Shown here: in pieces, positions 35,956-49,600 of the stretch
How the letters are laid out: every line of letters starts with the position of its first letter
Position numbering within the stretch: position 1 is the first letter of the stretch
Source: Neoscytalidium dimidiatum
Lineage: Eukaryota > Ascomycota > Dothideomycetes > Botryosphaeriales > Botryosphaeriaceae
DNA length: 64,000 bases
Assembly (NCBI GenBank): GCA_037367355.1
Contig: CM074697.1
Location: 620,001 to 684,000, forward strand
Reading direction: 5' to 3'
Notes under the pieces: generated by a model
Database searches by the model: none
Seen by the model: the letters and a program-made list of their open reading frames with translations, nothing else
Told to the model about the DNA's origin: nothing
Translations under genes and position numbers: made by a program

Positions 35956-37004
35956 GAACGCAACATTGTATATGAGGGTCTACCCGTAGAAGAAAGCCGC
36001 AGTAGAATAAAAAAAAAAAAAGTAACAAAAAGTTCGTACGGCCCACAGAATCGGCACAATCATTTGGGATGCCGGTCATAGTATATAGATGATGGGTTTT
36101 AGAATCTTCTGACGGCTATCCACGGTACAACAATGTCTCTTTTCTGGTTGAATACGACGTTAATGAGCGTTCATCACTCACCTTGTATCTTCTTCAATCT
36201 GACTGATGAGATAATTGTGCAACGCTTATGTATTAACTTTCCCCTCGTTTCCTCAGTCTTGCCTCGTCTGCCACGACGACATCTTCGTTCCCTCTCTCAT
36301 ATTCCCCACATTCTCACATTTTTCAGCTATGACAGTAGATGCGCTTCTCTTCGCTGGGGCATCCAAGAAAAGTAGGATGCCGCTGGCAGCCGGGGTATCA
36401 GTCGAACTGAGGTCACTTCTCGATGTAGCGCAGCCTTCACAACTTCAAAAAAAAAAAAAAATTCACGGACTTACTCGATTACAGTCTCGAATTCCAGACT
36501 CTAGATAGAGAACTTGTAGCAGATTCTCCTGTAGATTCCTATGAAGCGTGCCTGGATTTGATGCGATTCATCCTGCAAAAGCTACCTTCTAAGGCGACAC
36601 GCAATCACAATGGCCCTTTCATTATGGAGCATTCGTTTCCTCACAACCGAACATTTTTGAGCTTTTTCATTGCTGCTATAGCCCTGGCCGTAAATGCCAT
36701 CTTTGCCGCCTCTTTTTGTTTTCGTACCAAAAGATGAATTCCGGGATTTGGTCCGTTTCAAGCAAAAGAGAGACGAGGCAATCCAACCAAAGAACAACGG
36801 TCATTTTCTCTCGAAATGTCATGTAATTTCAATTAATTTGGAGAGATTAGGTGTTGGATTTGGTTCACATCTCTGATCAAATAGGTACGGAGTCTCATAT
36901 TTTAAGTTGATGGGCGATGCCTAACGCTTCGGAAACCTTCTTAAAATCAAGATGCTTTGCCAGCAATATGACAAGGAGCACATATTCAGTCGCAAAATTC
37001 CTCG
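35956..37004. other. Intergenic, 1 kb, AT-richer
   Basis: 3' flank of the membrane-protein gene followed by AT-rich sequence with A-runs (36447-36460). May include the lost start of the broken HET gene. No coding sequence recognised. Confidence 0.45.
36006..36011 (+). terminator. Polyadenylation-signal-like AATAAA
   Basis: AATAAA merging into an A tract about 50 bp after the membrane-protein stop codon. Confidence 0.4.
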
Positions 37005-38550
37005 GAATCCAGAAATGGACTTGACAATGCACTCAGAATGACCACAAGTGCCAGCAGAAAGGGACTGATTCGCATGAGCTGCTGACAAGACTCATATACC
37101 TACATGATCAAGGAAATCGCTTCCGTTCAAAGAGTGATGTCCCTAAAATAGCCAATATTTGGCCCTCAGTTACCGTTGGAGCAAGGATGGGACATCATTG
37201 ATGCTGACTGAAAATAAGAAGTCAGAGATGGTGCAAGGCATGGCTATTGCTAGCCTTCCGAAAATACTTCAAGAAGCCTGCCTCGCCACAGTTCGCTTGG
37301 GATTCCAATACTTGTGGATCGACAACTTCGCATCTTTCAAGACTCAACTTAAGACTGGAGTTATGAGGCGTCCGAAATGGCCAGTGTGTACAAAAACGCT
37401 TTCTGTACCATTTCAGCAAGTGCTGCGCAAGATGAGAACACTGAGTTTGACACCATACGGGATCCATATGGTCTGCAACCGTTCATGGCCACACCGGTGC
37501 TGTGTCGCGACCTCATCGTAGCCTTCTTGTCAACGCATTCACATGATCCGCTTAACAAATTGGGATATCTATCGGATCGTGGATAGGTATTCCAAGAGAG
37601 GACTCTTTCCTGGCAAATCTTGCACTTTGAGAAAGGACAGGTTTATTGGGAGTGCAAGGCGGTTGAGGCAGACGAAGAGTTGCTGCACGGAGAGCATTGT
37701 AGTGCTGTCACAAGGACTTTCATCCCTGATTCCTTCCATGATACAGGCAAGTCAATATGGAATACATCGTCGAATCTTACTCGACCATGAAACTCACAGA
37801 GCCAACCGACAAGCTACCGGCCTTCTCAGGTATGGCAGAAGAGATGCAGATTGTAACGAAAGACGAACACCTTGCGGAACTCTGGAAAGGGAGATTGCCA
37901 GCCCAACTGTGTTGATTTTAGCCTCCTAAACAAACAGGCGCTCACCCAAGTTTTTACCGAGCATCCTCTTGGTCGTGGTCCAGTATCGAGTTCAGTGTGG
38001 TGTTTCCTACTGAACTAGACGACTATAACAACAGCCTGGCAACTTCAAAGGAATCCACAACTGATTTGAGAAGCCAGATCAATTTGGCCAGCTCCGAGGT
38101 GGCCGGATTTTCCTCTTCGGGCATGCAATTCAATTGAATTTCGAAACAAACGATCCCTTTCCCGACTTCGGATTGTACTCTTCGGGAACAATGCAAACGG
38201 ATGGTTCCGGAATTCGTTTTCGGTCTTGCGAAGAGTATTGGGGGGGGATCTAAGATCCGTATTTATCCCGACCGTCCATAGTCATTGACACTAATGTGCT
38301 TGTGTATTGTATGCCAATTCTTGAGAAAAAGAAAAAAACTTAGGCGTAGTGGTAAGGGTTCTGGTTTTTACTGTGTTCATCTAATTCGTACGGGAGCTGT
38401 TCCATCGCTCCCTACGAGTTCAGCTGTGGTGGCCTTGGATTTGGACAAAAGATGTTACCAGCGAGTTGGTTTGGCTGAATTCTTCATTACGAAAAGGAGA
38501 GACTTGACTTTCTCTCGGTCCTTTAAGAGAATCCGAAGAGAGACATAGTA
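37005..38550 (+). pseudogene. Broken HET-domain gene
   Basis: Fragments of one HET protein can be followed in shifting frames: a CxxNDHKC-type lead-in ending LLTRLI (about 37020-37150), the core LALSYRWSKDG from 37159, LGFQYLWIDN near 37300, then in another frame DWSYEASEMASVYKNAFCTISASAA (given by two pieces either side of 37380), VFQERTLSWQILHFEKGQ after 37587, LTEPTDKLPAFSGMAEEM near 37800, and a C-terminal QRVGLAEFFI stretch near 38465. Lesions include stops at 37350-37352 (TAA), 37584-37586 (TAG where RGW is expected) and 37913-37915 (TGA where Trp is common), with frame changes near 37155, 37330 and 37755. The order of motifs is colinear with intact family members, so this is decay of a full-length gene. 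Confidence 0.85.
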
Positions 38551-38939
38551 CTTCGTTAGGATGCTGGTCATAATTTCGTTGCCACTTTCAAGAGTTCACC
38601 CTACGCGTCCAGGAGTCTTGAAAAATAAGAAATGGATTCTCGTAAATCAGACTTACTACCAAACCTGTCTAATAAGCGCTGTTTGCACACCGTGAGCTTA
38701 TAGAGAGGCATCTGACGTTTTTGCTGCCTGACTCGCTACTCTAATCTAGTTCGGGTAGCCCGATCTGAACTGTGGAAGCTTTCCCCCCCTTAACCAAGCT
38801 TCTGGCTGCACATCAGCTCGAGGGAGAGAGTGTGGACATACTGGCTTTCGAGCACTCTTCTGTTTAACACTATATATTGCGTCTATTCTGCGTAAGGCCT
38901 CATCAACCAGCTGCAAGACCATCACATCTTGCAATAGCT
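38551..38939. other. Intergenic, 390 bp
   Basis: Between the HET relic and the tRNA gene. Nothing recognised. Confidence 0.5.
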
Positions 38940-39022
38940 GCCCGGCTAGCTCAATCGGTAGAGCGTGAGACTCTTACAAGAGTGCTATCTCAAGGCTGCG
39001 GGTTCAAGCCCCGCGTTGGGCT
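38940..39022 (+). tRNA. tRNA-Lys(CTT) with 10-base intron
   Basis: Acceptor stem gcccggc pairs with gttgggc (two G-T pairs), the D arm is ctagctcaatcggtagag, the anticodon arm reads tgaga-ctctta / atctca with anticodon CTT, and the T arm has gggttcaagcccc. A 10-base intron, caagagtgct, interrupts the anticodon loop one base after the anticodon, the normal position. A T5 run at 39034-39038 is a plausible Pol III terminator. Mature length is 73 plus CCA. Confidence 0.93.
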
Positions 39023-40669
39023 CAATTCCCACGTCTTTTTGTTTTGGTGGCGTGGTTGAGTGGTGTGGGTGGCCGCAGGGGGCCGACTTAAATTTTTTGC
39101 GAGGCGGGATGACTAACATGGCCCGAGCGCCACAGGACGGCTGGAGTGGATGGCGAATGACAAAGAAAAATGATTGAGGGCCATCGTTTTGTATTCGAGA
39201 AGGAAGGCTGTGTTCAGGAGGCGAAGGTCTACAACTGGCGTGACCAGCGGACGAGCTCTGCCTGACGGCGATCAGAAGCACTATTTGCCACTCTCATAGA
39301 GTGACGGGGGTGTACGCAGCTTACTTCCGTAGTTGCTATTTCGTGTTTCCTATTAAATCCCACAGAATATTAAGAGCGAGGTCGAGGGTATAGAGGAGAA
39401 AATTATATACTTCGAGGGGCCCTTTGTTCGCAGTGCCCCTGCTTGCAAAGATCACCTCCTTGATGATTGTAGAAGAAAAGCACATCTCTGCCGTTGTGTT
39501 TTGCTACGGCACAGTCTCTCCGTCCCCCGCAAAGGGTTGAGCCGCCCCTTTCCAACCTCAACCATGGATATCTGCCCAAATGAAATACCAAACCATGTTT
39601 GACAACAGGGGAATGCGATGATTATCTGTCTAGAATACAATGCTACCGTTTCTCCCAGGTAATTTTGAATTGCTGCACTTTTCCTTCATTTTTTCTTTTT
39701 ATTACTTTGAAACCCATCTTCATTGAGTTCAAGGAGACCCCTCCGTTCAGTCCACTTACTCTGTTCGCGCCATCATCAACGTCGACTGATTACCGCATGT
39801 GAACACCGAGCTTTTGCAGCAGGAACGATTGCAGACTATTCCAGATCTTGCCTTTGACCACGCTGGGGTAAGTGGCAGCTTTTTCACATACATACTGGCT
39901 TAGAGAGGCGGTTGCTGTAATTTTTTTTTTGGGACAGTTATGACATGAGATCGTCAAAGCAACGCTTTAAATACCGTTTCAAACAAAAGTAGGGGGAATT
40001 GGAAGGTGCGCAAATGAGTCAATACATGCTGGTTGAAAGTTGGTTGGTGTTCCTAATGTATATGATCTGTGTGCAGCAGGAATAAGTTCTTAGAGTTATC
40101 AAACACAACGATGGCACAGGACATCAGAGAGTTAAAATGAAATACTTTGAGCTCGCTGCTGCACACCCCTAATTTGCATCCTATCTTCATTCGCCAGCCT
40201 TAAACACGACCGTTTAACGTAACAGACTTGATAACTTGCCAACTTAATCCAGCTGCCAGTGGGCATTCACGAGAGCGGATAGGTGCGTGAATGTTGGATA
40301 CCAGTGGCGAGCACCCTACTTTTATAGACAGTAAGGGGTATATTTGGTTAACTGCATCGACTCAGATCCTTTCACATAATATGAAAGTGAACTAATGCAA
40401 CACCTACTGGTAGAACCGGAATTGTAAACTACTAAGATTCCGTATATACAATGACAGAATTGACATAACTATGTTTGACGTAAGTAAAAATTCATTGAAC
40501 AAGAAATAACCACAGAAATTATTTTCTCTAAATTACAAGCCTTCCTCCCTCACTTTCGACCATTCATTTCAATTCATATAAAAAAAGGGAAAGAAAAAGA
40601 AAACATCATGTTTTAAGAAGGATGAAACAATGGAAACAATACGACCAAACAATGCACCGCCATACACTC
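39023..40669. other. Intergenic, 1.6 kb, AT-rich
   Basis: AT-rich sequence between the tRNA and the 3' end of the giant protein gene. No gene, relic or repeat recognised. Confidence 0.45.
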
Positions 40670-43600
40670 TCACCTCAACCCTCCCAAAAGGCCCCCACCC
40701 GCTCTCGTTGACGTCACCAGGGTGGTCGGCTGCGAGGCCGTCGCCGCCGAAGACACCCTATTCGACGTCGCCGCCGCAGCAGTCGTGGCCTGTGGCGACG
40801 CTCCTCCTCCAAGCAGGCCGCCCAACAGATTATTTACGGCATTGCTGCTCGCAGCCGCAGAAGAGGAGCGAGCGGAGAGAGATGGAGACGGGGAGCTGGC
40901 ATACGGGTTCACGGCGGCGGAGGACTGCTGGCCCGCGGGGCCGGCCGGGCTGCTGTTGCTGCTGCTGGCGACAGCGGGGACGGCGCTCGTGTGGAGGGTC
41001 GTTAGGGCCGCGCTGCTGGGTTGGATGGCGGGGCTGATGCTGTTCGGAGCACTCGCCGCTACGTTGCTGCTTGGAACGGCGGCGGTGGCGCCGTGGCTTG
41101 TGGGAGATGCGCCGCCAAGGTTCGACAGAGGGTTCAGGATGTTGTCGAGCGGATTGCTGCTCGACACGGGTAGCGCAGAGCTCTGCACAGTAGGTGCGGT
41201 TGGAGCTGGTGCCACGTAGACGGATGCAGAGCCGCTGGCTGATGCAGTATGCGAGCTTGAGGGAGCCTGAGAAGAGAGAAGATTGCCGCTGCTTGGAAGG
41301 GGTGCGGGGTTGCTGCTTGAAAGAGCTGCTGGGCTGCTAGTTGGCAGAGCGGCAGGACTGCTACTAGGAAGACTCGCCTGGTTGCTACTTAAAAGAGCGG
41401 CTGGGCTACTGCCAGGGACTGATGCCGGAGCATAACTGCTTGGAGCTACTGATGGAGCAGCGCTGCTTGGCAAAGCTGCTGGGCTGCTATTGGGGATACC
41501 CGCCGGGCCGCTGCTGGCAAGGGATGCCGGAGCATTGCTGCTTGGAGCCAACGAGGGAGCAGCGCTGCCTGCAAGATTTGCAGCATTGCTACTTGGGATA
41601 GCCGCAGGACTACTATTTGGAAGGCCTGCGGGACTACTGTTCGGAAGAGCCGCCGGACTGCTGGCTGGAACGGATGCCGGGGCATTGCTGCTCGGCACGA
41701 CTGAGGGAGCAGCGTTGCTGGGTACAGCAGCAGCTTGGCTGGTCGGAGCGTTGTTACCTGGGAACAAAGGGTTTAGGATGTTCCCGAGCAAATTGCTTGT
41801 CTGAGCGACTGCTGGAACGCTGCTAGTTGGAAGCCCTGCCGAGGGGCTGCTCGAGAGAACGGCCGGTGCATTACTGCTGAGGATCGCCGCCGGAGGGCTG
41901 CTGGGGAGTGACGCTGCGTAACTGCTCGGTAGGCTAGCCGGAGCATTGCTGCTTGGTAGGGCAGCAGAGGGTGCTGCACTGCTGGGGAGAACGTTGCTGC
42001 TGGGCAGCGCTGCTGGCGAACTGCTAGGCAAAGCCGCTGGTGCGCTGCTCGAAATTGCGGGAGGCGCGCTTGATGGCGGGGCAGCTGAACTAAACAGAGG
42101 GTTCAAGAGGTTACCCACGGGGTTATACGTGTTCACAGACACGGGGTTGCTCGACAGAGGAGCAGCAACACTAGAGGGCGCAATGCTAGGGGCATAGTTG
42201 CTGCTAGGCAGCGCAGCAGAAGTGGGGTTATTGCTGGGAAGTGCGGGAGAGTTGCTGCTGAGAAGCGCGGGAGAGTTGCTGCTGAGAAGCGCGGGAGCGT
42301 TGCTACTAGGGATGGCGCTGGGCGCAGCACTACTCGGCACAGCGACCGCAGGGCTTGAAGCAACACCAGGGGCAAGGAGTGAGTTCAACAAGTTGCCGAG
42401 GGGGTTATTGGTGCTTGCTACTGGGCTGCTCAGCGCTGCCACAGGCGAAGATGAAAGACCGTTTGCTGCCCCGAGGGAACTAGAAGCCGCTGCAGATGAT
42501 GCTAGGGCGCTAAAGAGACCACCAACGGGATTGCTTTCTATAGCAGGTGCGCTGGACAAAGCAGCTTCGCTGGACAGGGCTGGTGCGCTGGATAGTAACG
42601 GAGCGCTGGATAGAACTGGAGCGTTGGACAGAGCGGGTGCGCTTGACAAAGCAACTTCGCTTGGAACGGATGCGATAGACGGCGCTGCTGGAACAGAAGC
42701 TTGGTATGCCGGTGAGCTGACAGGAACGCTGTTGAGCGCAGGGGCAGACGGTACCGCCGCCGAAGGGGCGGCAGCGGGCACGGATGAAGCGGCTGCTGGT
42801 TGGGAAAACAGTCCACCAAGTCCAGGCAGGTTGATACCCAAGAGACTCTCGATAGGATTCGCGGCAGCGGAAGATGACGGCAACAAGTTGCCGCCGGCAC
42901 TGCTGAGAGGTGCAACGGCCCCAGCGGAAGACAGAGCGGCCGGTGCAGAGGGGCTCAAGTAAGCTCCAGGTGATGAGGGGGTAAGGCCGCCGAGTGAACT
43001 GTCCAGGGGACTGGCAGCAACCACAGAAGATACACCCGGGGCAGCAGGGCTGGGAGCTGCCGGCGCAGGTGAAGAAAACAGTCCCCCGATAAGGTTGCTA
43101 AGTGCGGGTTGTAGGATGTCACTGGGTGGTGCTACTACACTCGAGCCAAGGCTGGGTGTAGCGGAGCTGAGTATCACAGGTTGAGATGCGCTAAGTTCTG
43201 AGGGAGTTGCGACACTGGGTGCCACCGACGGAACACCTGGAGTGGAGAGGGCAGCCGAAGCCGCGGACGGTAGAGGTGGTGATGATAAGCTATACGGAGA
43301 CGGAGCGGAGACTACGTTCGACGGTGTTGGTACTGCTTGTGACGAGAAAAGGCCACCAAGTGGGTTACCGAGCTGAGATAGCACAGAAGGAAGTGCGGCG
43401 GGGTTAGAAGGGGGGGCACCGAGGTTGGACTGTAGTGCAGACAATGCGGATGGCAGGGCAGCGGGGTTACTAAGGGCGCTAACCAGATCTGAGAATGCTG
43501 AAATGGCGGGATTAGAGGCTACGGAACTCAGTACCGCACTGTAGTCGGACGGAACAGCTGGTGATGGGAGTTCTGCAGATGACAGAGCCGCCGAAGGTAT

Positions 43601-46600
43601 GGCTGCTGAAGGAACACCCGTATATGGAAGACCTGCGGACGGAATACCCGGAGACGGAGGTTGCAAGAGACTTCCAAGAGCCGGAAGCACAGATGGTAAA
43701 GACCCGAGATCACTTCCCAGCTGTGACAGAGCCGAAGGGAGAGCAGCAGGGTTCGTGAGGAGGTCGCCGACCTGTGACACAAGAGTACCCAACGGATTCG
43801 TAGGAACAACAGCTGATGGGACAACTGTAACGGTTGGCACATTTGCAATCGCATTGGTATCGATGCTGCTCAGGCCGGGAACGCTTGAAACTTCGGTTGG
43901 GACAGCACTTGGAATTCCACTCGGGACAGCACTCGGGACTGCGCTTGGAATTACGCTGGGGATCTGCGAGACTGCAGCAGCTGGAGAAGTCTGTGATGGC
44001 TGTCCAGGCACGAGAGCGGACAGGAGCGGCAAACCGCCAAGAGAAGGGCTGAGTACTGGGCTCAGAAAGCTGGCGATCGGGTTACTTGGAAGGACTGCAG
44101 ACGGCAGGTTTGCTGGAAGCGAAGGCGCGCTGAGATCAGGGCTGACAGGAAGAGATGCAGCAATTGAAGGCAGTTCACTCGGTGCAGAAATCGCGGGTAC
44201 AGGCGTACTGCTTTCGTAACCCGGGTTGCTTGAGAATAATGGCCCGAGACCAGCCAATGCTGAGCCAAGGCCAGATGCAAGGTTCGATGGAACAATGTCG
44301 GATGGCAGCACGTTGGATGGTAATGCGGAGGCAACGTTGCTCGGCACGGCCGAGTAAACATCTGAGGGTAACGGTAGCTCGGTCGGTGCTCCAACGCTGG
44401 GGCTCGAGAGAACAGGTGTGGGAAGCGAAGCAACCGGAGCGGACGGCGGCGCAAGAATGCCGGGTAAGCTGAGATCTAAAGAAAGCGGTATGGATACGCC
44501 CATAGACGACAAGCCACCAACAGGAAGCCCATTTGTTGGAATAACGGCCGGAGGGCTCAGCAAATTCGAGAGCGCGGATGTGAGAGGCAAGTTCGTAGGC
44601 CCAAGTTGGGAGACCAACGTTTGAATGTCGCTCGGAAGGTTCCCAGGGTTGCCAGCCAGGTCACTGGCTAGATTCGGTAAGGCAGAATCCAGAGGAGCAC
44701 TGGGCAGAGCACTGGGCAGAGCACTGGGCACAGCAGAATTAACGGGACCCAGATCAGTTGGCAGGGCCGAACCGGGTGATCCTAAAGCTGGAAGACTAGC
44801 AACCTGACTGATGCCACTCAATGGATTGTTTTCAAGACCAGACGGTAAAGCAACACTTGGAATTCCGGGAGATGACACTCCAGGAAGAAGTCCTGTAGGT
44901 GACAGACCAGGAAGGCCAAGGGAAGGCAGATTAATGCTAGGCAAAGCCACGCTCGGAAGACCGAGACTAGATAAGATGCTCGGCAGCACCTGCGGCAAGT
45001 CGGAAGGCAGGCCGCTAATAGCAGGGAGTGAAGGCAGAGCAACAGACAGGTCGGAGAGTGATGGAGCAACTGATCCGAGCGGAGCCACCTCATTGAGAAG
45101 GCCAGTTGATGCCAGAACGTCAGATGGCAAAGAGAGGTCGGCGGGAACACTCGTGAAAGGTAAGTCAGCAGACGGCACGAGAGCTGAGGGCAAAACCAAG
45201 GATTCCAAGTTGCTTGGTAGTCCACTAATTGCAGAACCAAGCAAGCTGGGTAACGGACGTGGAACGGCGGTAGAGAGGTCAAGTGGCACCCCGAAGTCGC
45301 TAGGCAGGACTGACGGCAACCCGGGAGATGAGAGACCGAGATCTGTCGGTAGCGCAGCAGGTAGGCTGCCCAAAGCCGTGGGTGATTCTATTGGAAGAAC
45401 CGGCGCAACCGATGGCAAACCACCGATAGGCAGCGAAGAGAGTGCATCAGTTGGCAGAGGCAAGTTTGATAGAATATTTCCCAAACTCGGATTCGCTAAG
45501 AGTGATGACAGCGCCCCTGGTACCTCCGCTGGATTAGTCGGGACAGGTACTCCAACGCTGGGTAGCACTGAGTTAAGCAAGGAGTTCAAATCCGCGGGAA
45601 CGGATGGCAAAGGCAAAGCAGATGACAGAGCACCAAGATCTGACGGGAGTCCAGAAGGTAGTCCGTTTGGAAGGCTGACCGGGAGAGATGGAAGCGCATC
45701 GGAAAGCAAATTAGACACCGCTGGCACAGCGGCGGTGGGCAGTTCACTGAGAACGTCGCCGATTTGCGAAAGTAGGGACGGGAGTGCGGCAGGATTGCTA
45801 ACTAGAGCGCTTGGAAGATAAGGAAGATCTCCCAGAAGAGATGACAGTGCCGGTGGAGGGGTAGGTATGACGCTTTGGAGTGCTGAAAGATCGCTCAGGA
45901 GCAGTAGGCTGGGCGTAGGAAGGGGATATAGGAGGCTCTGTAGAGACGATATCGCTTCCCCTGGGTTTGTGGGTAATACACTCTGGAGAATGTTGCTCAC
46001 ACCACCTAATGCGCTTGTCAATCCAGCAACATCGGTCGGAAGCGGCAGGACAAGGGACGGAAGCGATGGAGTCGGCAAAGGCAGCGAAAGACCAGGTAAC
46101 AGATCCGTCGGGAGAGAGAGACCGGTTGGAAGACCACCCAACAGACTGGTAGCACCCAAAAGATTAGAGAGCGCAGAGTCAAGTGGGAGGGATGTCGGTA
46201 ATCCAGTCGGCAAGATGCCCAAGAGACTGGTAGCGCCCAGCAGATCGGAGACAACGGAGTCAAGAGGGGGATTGCTCGGAAACACGGTGGGCAATACACC
46301 TAACGCGCTCGTCAAGCCGCCAGCCAAGTTCGAGATAAATGAGTCGAGCGGAAGATCAGTCGCCAAGGCTCCTGGGGAAATACCTGTAGGCAGAGAAAGA
46401 GGAAGACTTGGAAGACTCAATGGCAGACTTGGTAAACCAGTCGTCGGCAGCGATAGTGGAAGAGGCACCGACAAACTTGGCAGAAGGCCTGAGAGAATTG
46501 AATCGAGCGGGACGTTGGTGGGGAGTGAGATAGGAGGTAAACCTGTTGTAATGCCCAGAAGCTGCGATACAAGCGAGTTGACTGGCAGATCTGTAGGCAG

Positions 46601-49600
46601 TGGAAGGGGAAGAGACAAGCTCGGAAGGGCACTGGTTACTCCCAAAAGCTCTGAAACGAGAGGATTAACCGGAAGGTTTGTAGGAATCGTCAACGGAAGC
46701 GACAGGCTTGGAAGAAGGCTAGTTATCCCCAAAAGCTCCGACACTAGATAATCGACCGGGAGACTCGTAGGGAGAGACAGAGGCAGGGACAAACTTGGAA
46801 GGACACTGGTGATCCCTAGAAGCTCCGAGACAAGAGAATCGACGGGGAGGTTCGTAGGGAGAGACAGTGGGAGTGATGGGCTCGGAAGGATGCTAGTGAT
46901 TCCCAATAACTCTGAGACGAGTGCATCGACAGGAACATTAGTAGGTAGTGTGAACGGAAGTGATAAACTCGGAAGAACACTGGTAATCCCTAGAAGCTCT
47001 GAGACCAAAGATTCGACAGGAACGTTGGTAGGTAGTGTTAGCGGAAGTGACAAGCTTGGAAGAACACTAGTGATTCCCAGAAGCTCTGAAACCAAAGAAT
47101 CGATAGCAACGTTTGTAGGTAGTGTTAGCGGAAGTGACAAGCTTGGCAAAACGCTGGTAATTCCTAAGAGCTCCGAGACAAGCGAGTCGACAGGAACGTT
47201 TGTAGGCAGCGGTAGTGGAAGTGATAGGGTTGGAAGAGCGGTTGTGATGCCTAAGATCTGTGACAGAAGAGAATCTACTGGCACATTCGTCGGCAGTGTC
47301 AATGGAAGACTAATGCTTGGTAGGTCGGTAGGCAATGACAGAGGCAGAGACAGAGAAAGGCTATTCAAGAGCGATGTGACTCCCAACAGATCCGAAACGA
47401 GAGAGTCGAGAGGCAAGTTGGTTGGTAAGGCCGTGGGGAGAGATATCGGCAGAGAGAGCCCTGGCAACGCGGTTGTAATGCCAAGAAGTTGGGATAGAAG
47501 AGAATTGACCGGCAGATTGGTTGGCAAACCGGTAGGAAGCGTGAGCGGTAGAGAAAGAGAGAGCCCATTCAGGAGTGATGTAACGCCCAGCAGGTCGGAT
47601 ACAAGAGAGTCTAGGGGCACATTTGTGGGTAAAGCCGTGGGGAGCGTTATGGGAAGTGAGAGACCGGATAATTGCGTAGTAATACCCAGGATGCCAGACA
47701 AGAGAGAATCTAATGGCACACTTGTCGGCAGAGTCAGTGGGAGTGAGACGCTAGGCAACCGAGTTGTAATTCCCAGGAGGTCGGAGAGAATGGATTCCAA
47801 CGGTACATTGGTGGGCAATGCGCTCAGAAGACTTGTTGCTCCCAGCAATTGCGAGACAAGAGAGTTTACTGGTGCATTTGTTGGCAGGGCTCCCAAAAGG
47901 CTTGTTGCTCCAAGCAAATCGGACACGAGAGAATCAACCGGCAAGTTTGTGGGAAGCGAAAGAGGAAGCGAGACGCTAGGAAGTCGAGTTCCAATTCCAA
48001 GAATATCAGACAAAAGTGATTCCACTGGCAGACTTGTCGGTAATGGTGGTAGCCGGCTGGTAATACCTAGCAGATCTGAAAGAACTGACTCCAGAGGGAG
48101 GTTCGTAGGGAGTGTCAACGGCAATGACAAGCTAGAAAGCCCGTTCAAGAGACTGGTGACGCCTAAAAGATGGGAGACAGCAGAATCTAGAGGCAGAGCC
48201 GTCGGGACCGTCAAAGGAAGACTTGGAAGCGCGGTAATTGGCGAAAGTGAGAGCGGAAGGCTAGGAAAAGGGAGAGACAGCGACAACGAAAGGTCGAGAG
48301 GGAGCGAAACAGAAGACAGAGGTAATCTGGTCAAGTCGCTAACAACCTGGGATAGAATGGAGGATATGATTGGAAGTGGCAGCGCAGTTGTCAAGCCTCC
48401 AAGTTGCGACAGGAGTGACGATACCTGTGGTACCAATGATTCGAGAGGCACTGAGTACGGCGGCTTTGTTATCGTCGATAACGAAAGAGTTGGTCCAGAA
48501 ATCGACGGGAGCGTAGTGGATGTCACAGTAACCGACGGTAAAGAAAAGCTCACTGATATTGGCAGCGAATAGCCATGATCCGAATAGAGAGAAGACAGGG
48601 ATACCAGGTTAGTTGGAACGCTGCTAGGGACCAATCTCGAGGAGGAAGATGGGATGCTGGCCGAGGAGTATACGGAGCTAAGGATTGATGACAAAGAGCT
48701 GATGGCCACGGAGTCTGTCGGCGCTACGCTAAGAGATTCTAATAAAGTCGATACGGTTGGTAGGATCGTAGAGAGGCTCGAGTATAGTGCATTGCTTGAT
48801 ATGGTCTGAGTCAGACTCGACAGCTCGCTGCTGGACAAGCTTGGAGAACTCGAGCTAGACCACGGAGGCAATGTTACCGTTGAGAAGCCTGTCGGCAGAC
48901 TGCTAAGGCTTGACAACTCGGCCGATGAACTGGAGCTTAACAGCGAAGAGAAGCTGCTCCGAGTGAAACTGCTCAAGTAGTATGGACTAGAGGTACTGGA
49001 GACGGAGCTTCTTGAGAGAGAGCTGCTTGGAAGAGAGCTGCTTGAAAGAGAGCTGCTTGAAAGAGAGCTGCTTGAAAGCGAGCTGCTTGCAAGTGCTCTG
49101 CTCGAAAGATATAGGGAACTGGAAGAAGTGCTGCTACTTTCGTAGCTGCTAGAAGAGTACAATCCAGAGCTGCTGCTCGAGAGCAGATAAATTGTCGAAG
49201 AGAAGGGGCTGCTACTCAAGGAAGATCCCGTAGATAATTCGGTAGAGTATGAACTAGACGATTCCGTACTGCTACTCGAAGAGCTCAGCGATTCGGTCGC
49301 AGACGACTCGTATGACGAGGAGGAATATGCCGGCAAAGATGGGTACTCGGAACTGCTGCTCGAAGGCGAGCCAAACCCCGTCATGCTAGGTATTGTCGGA
49401 GCAGAGGAGCTCGTTGAGCTGGAAAGCTCTGTTGAGCTACTTGTGCTGTACTCGTAGGTGCCTGGAGATGTTGAGCTCGGTGATTCGATGGAAATCGAAT
49501 AGAACGAAGATGAACTAGTAGTTTCCGGAATGAAACTACTTAGAGACTCCTCCGAGCTAGTCGACACGCTCGACGAGCTCGACGACGAGGAATACTCCTG

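Noticed and set aside
44811..48572. Very long plus-strand frames (up to 587 codons) opposite the giant protein gene
   Set aside because: They are antisense shadows of the repetitive minus-strand frame: they have no signal or domain, start at arbitrary points and mirror the repeat period.
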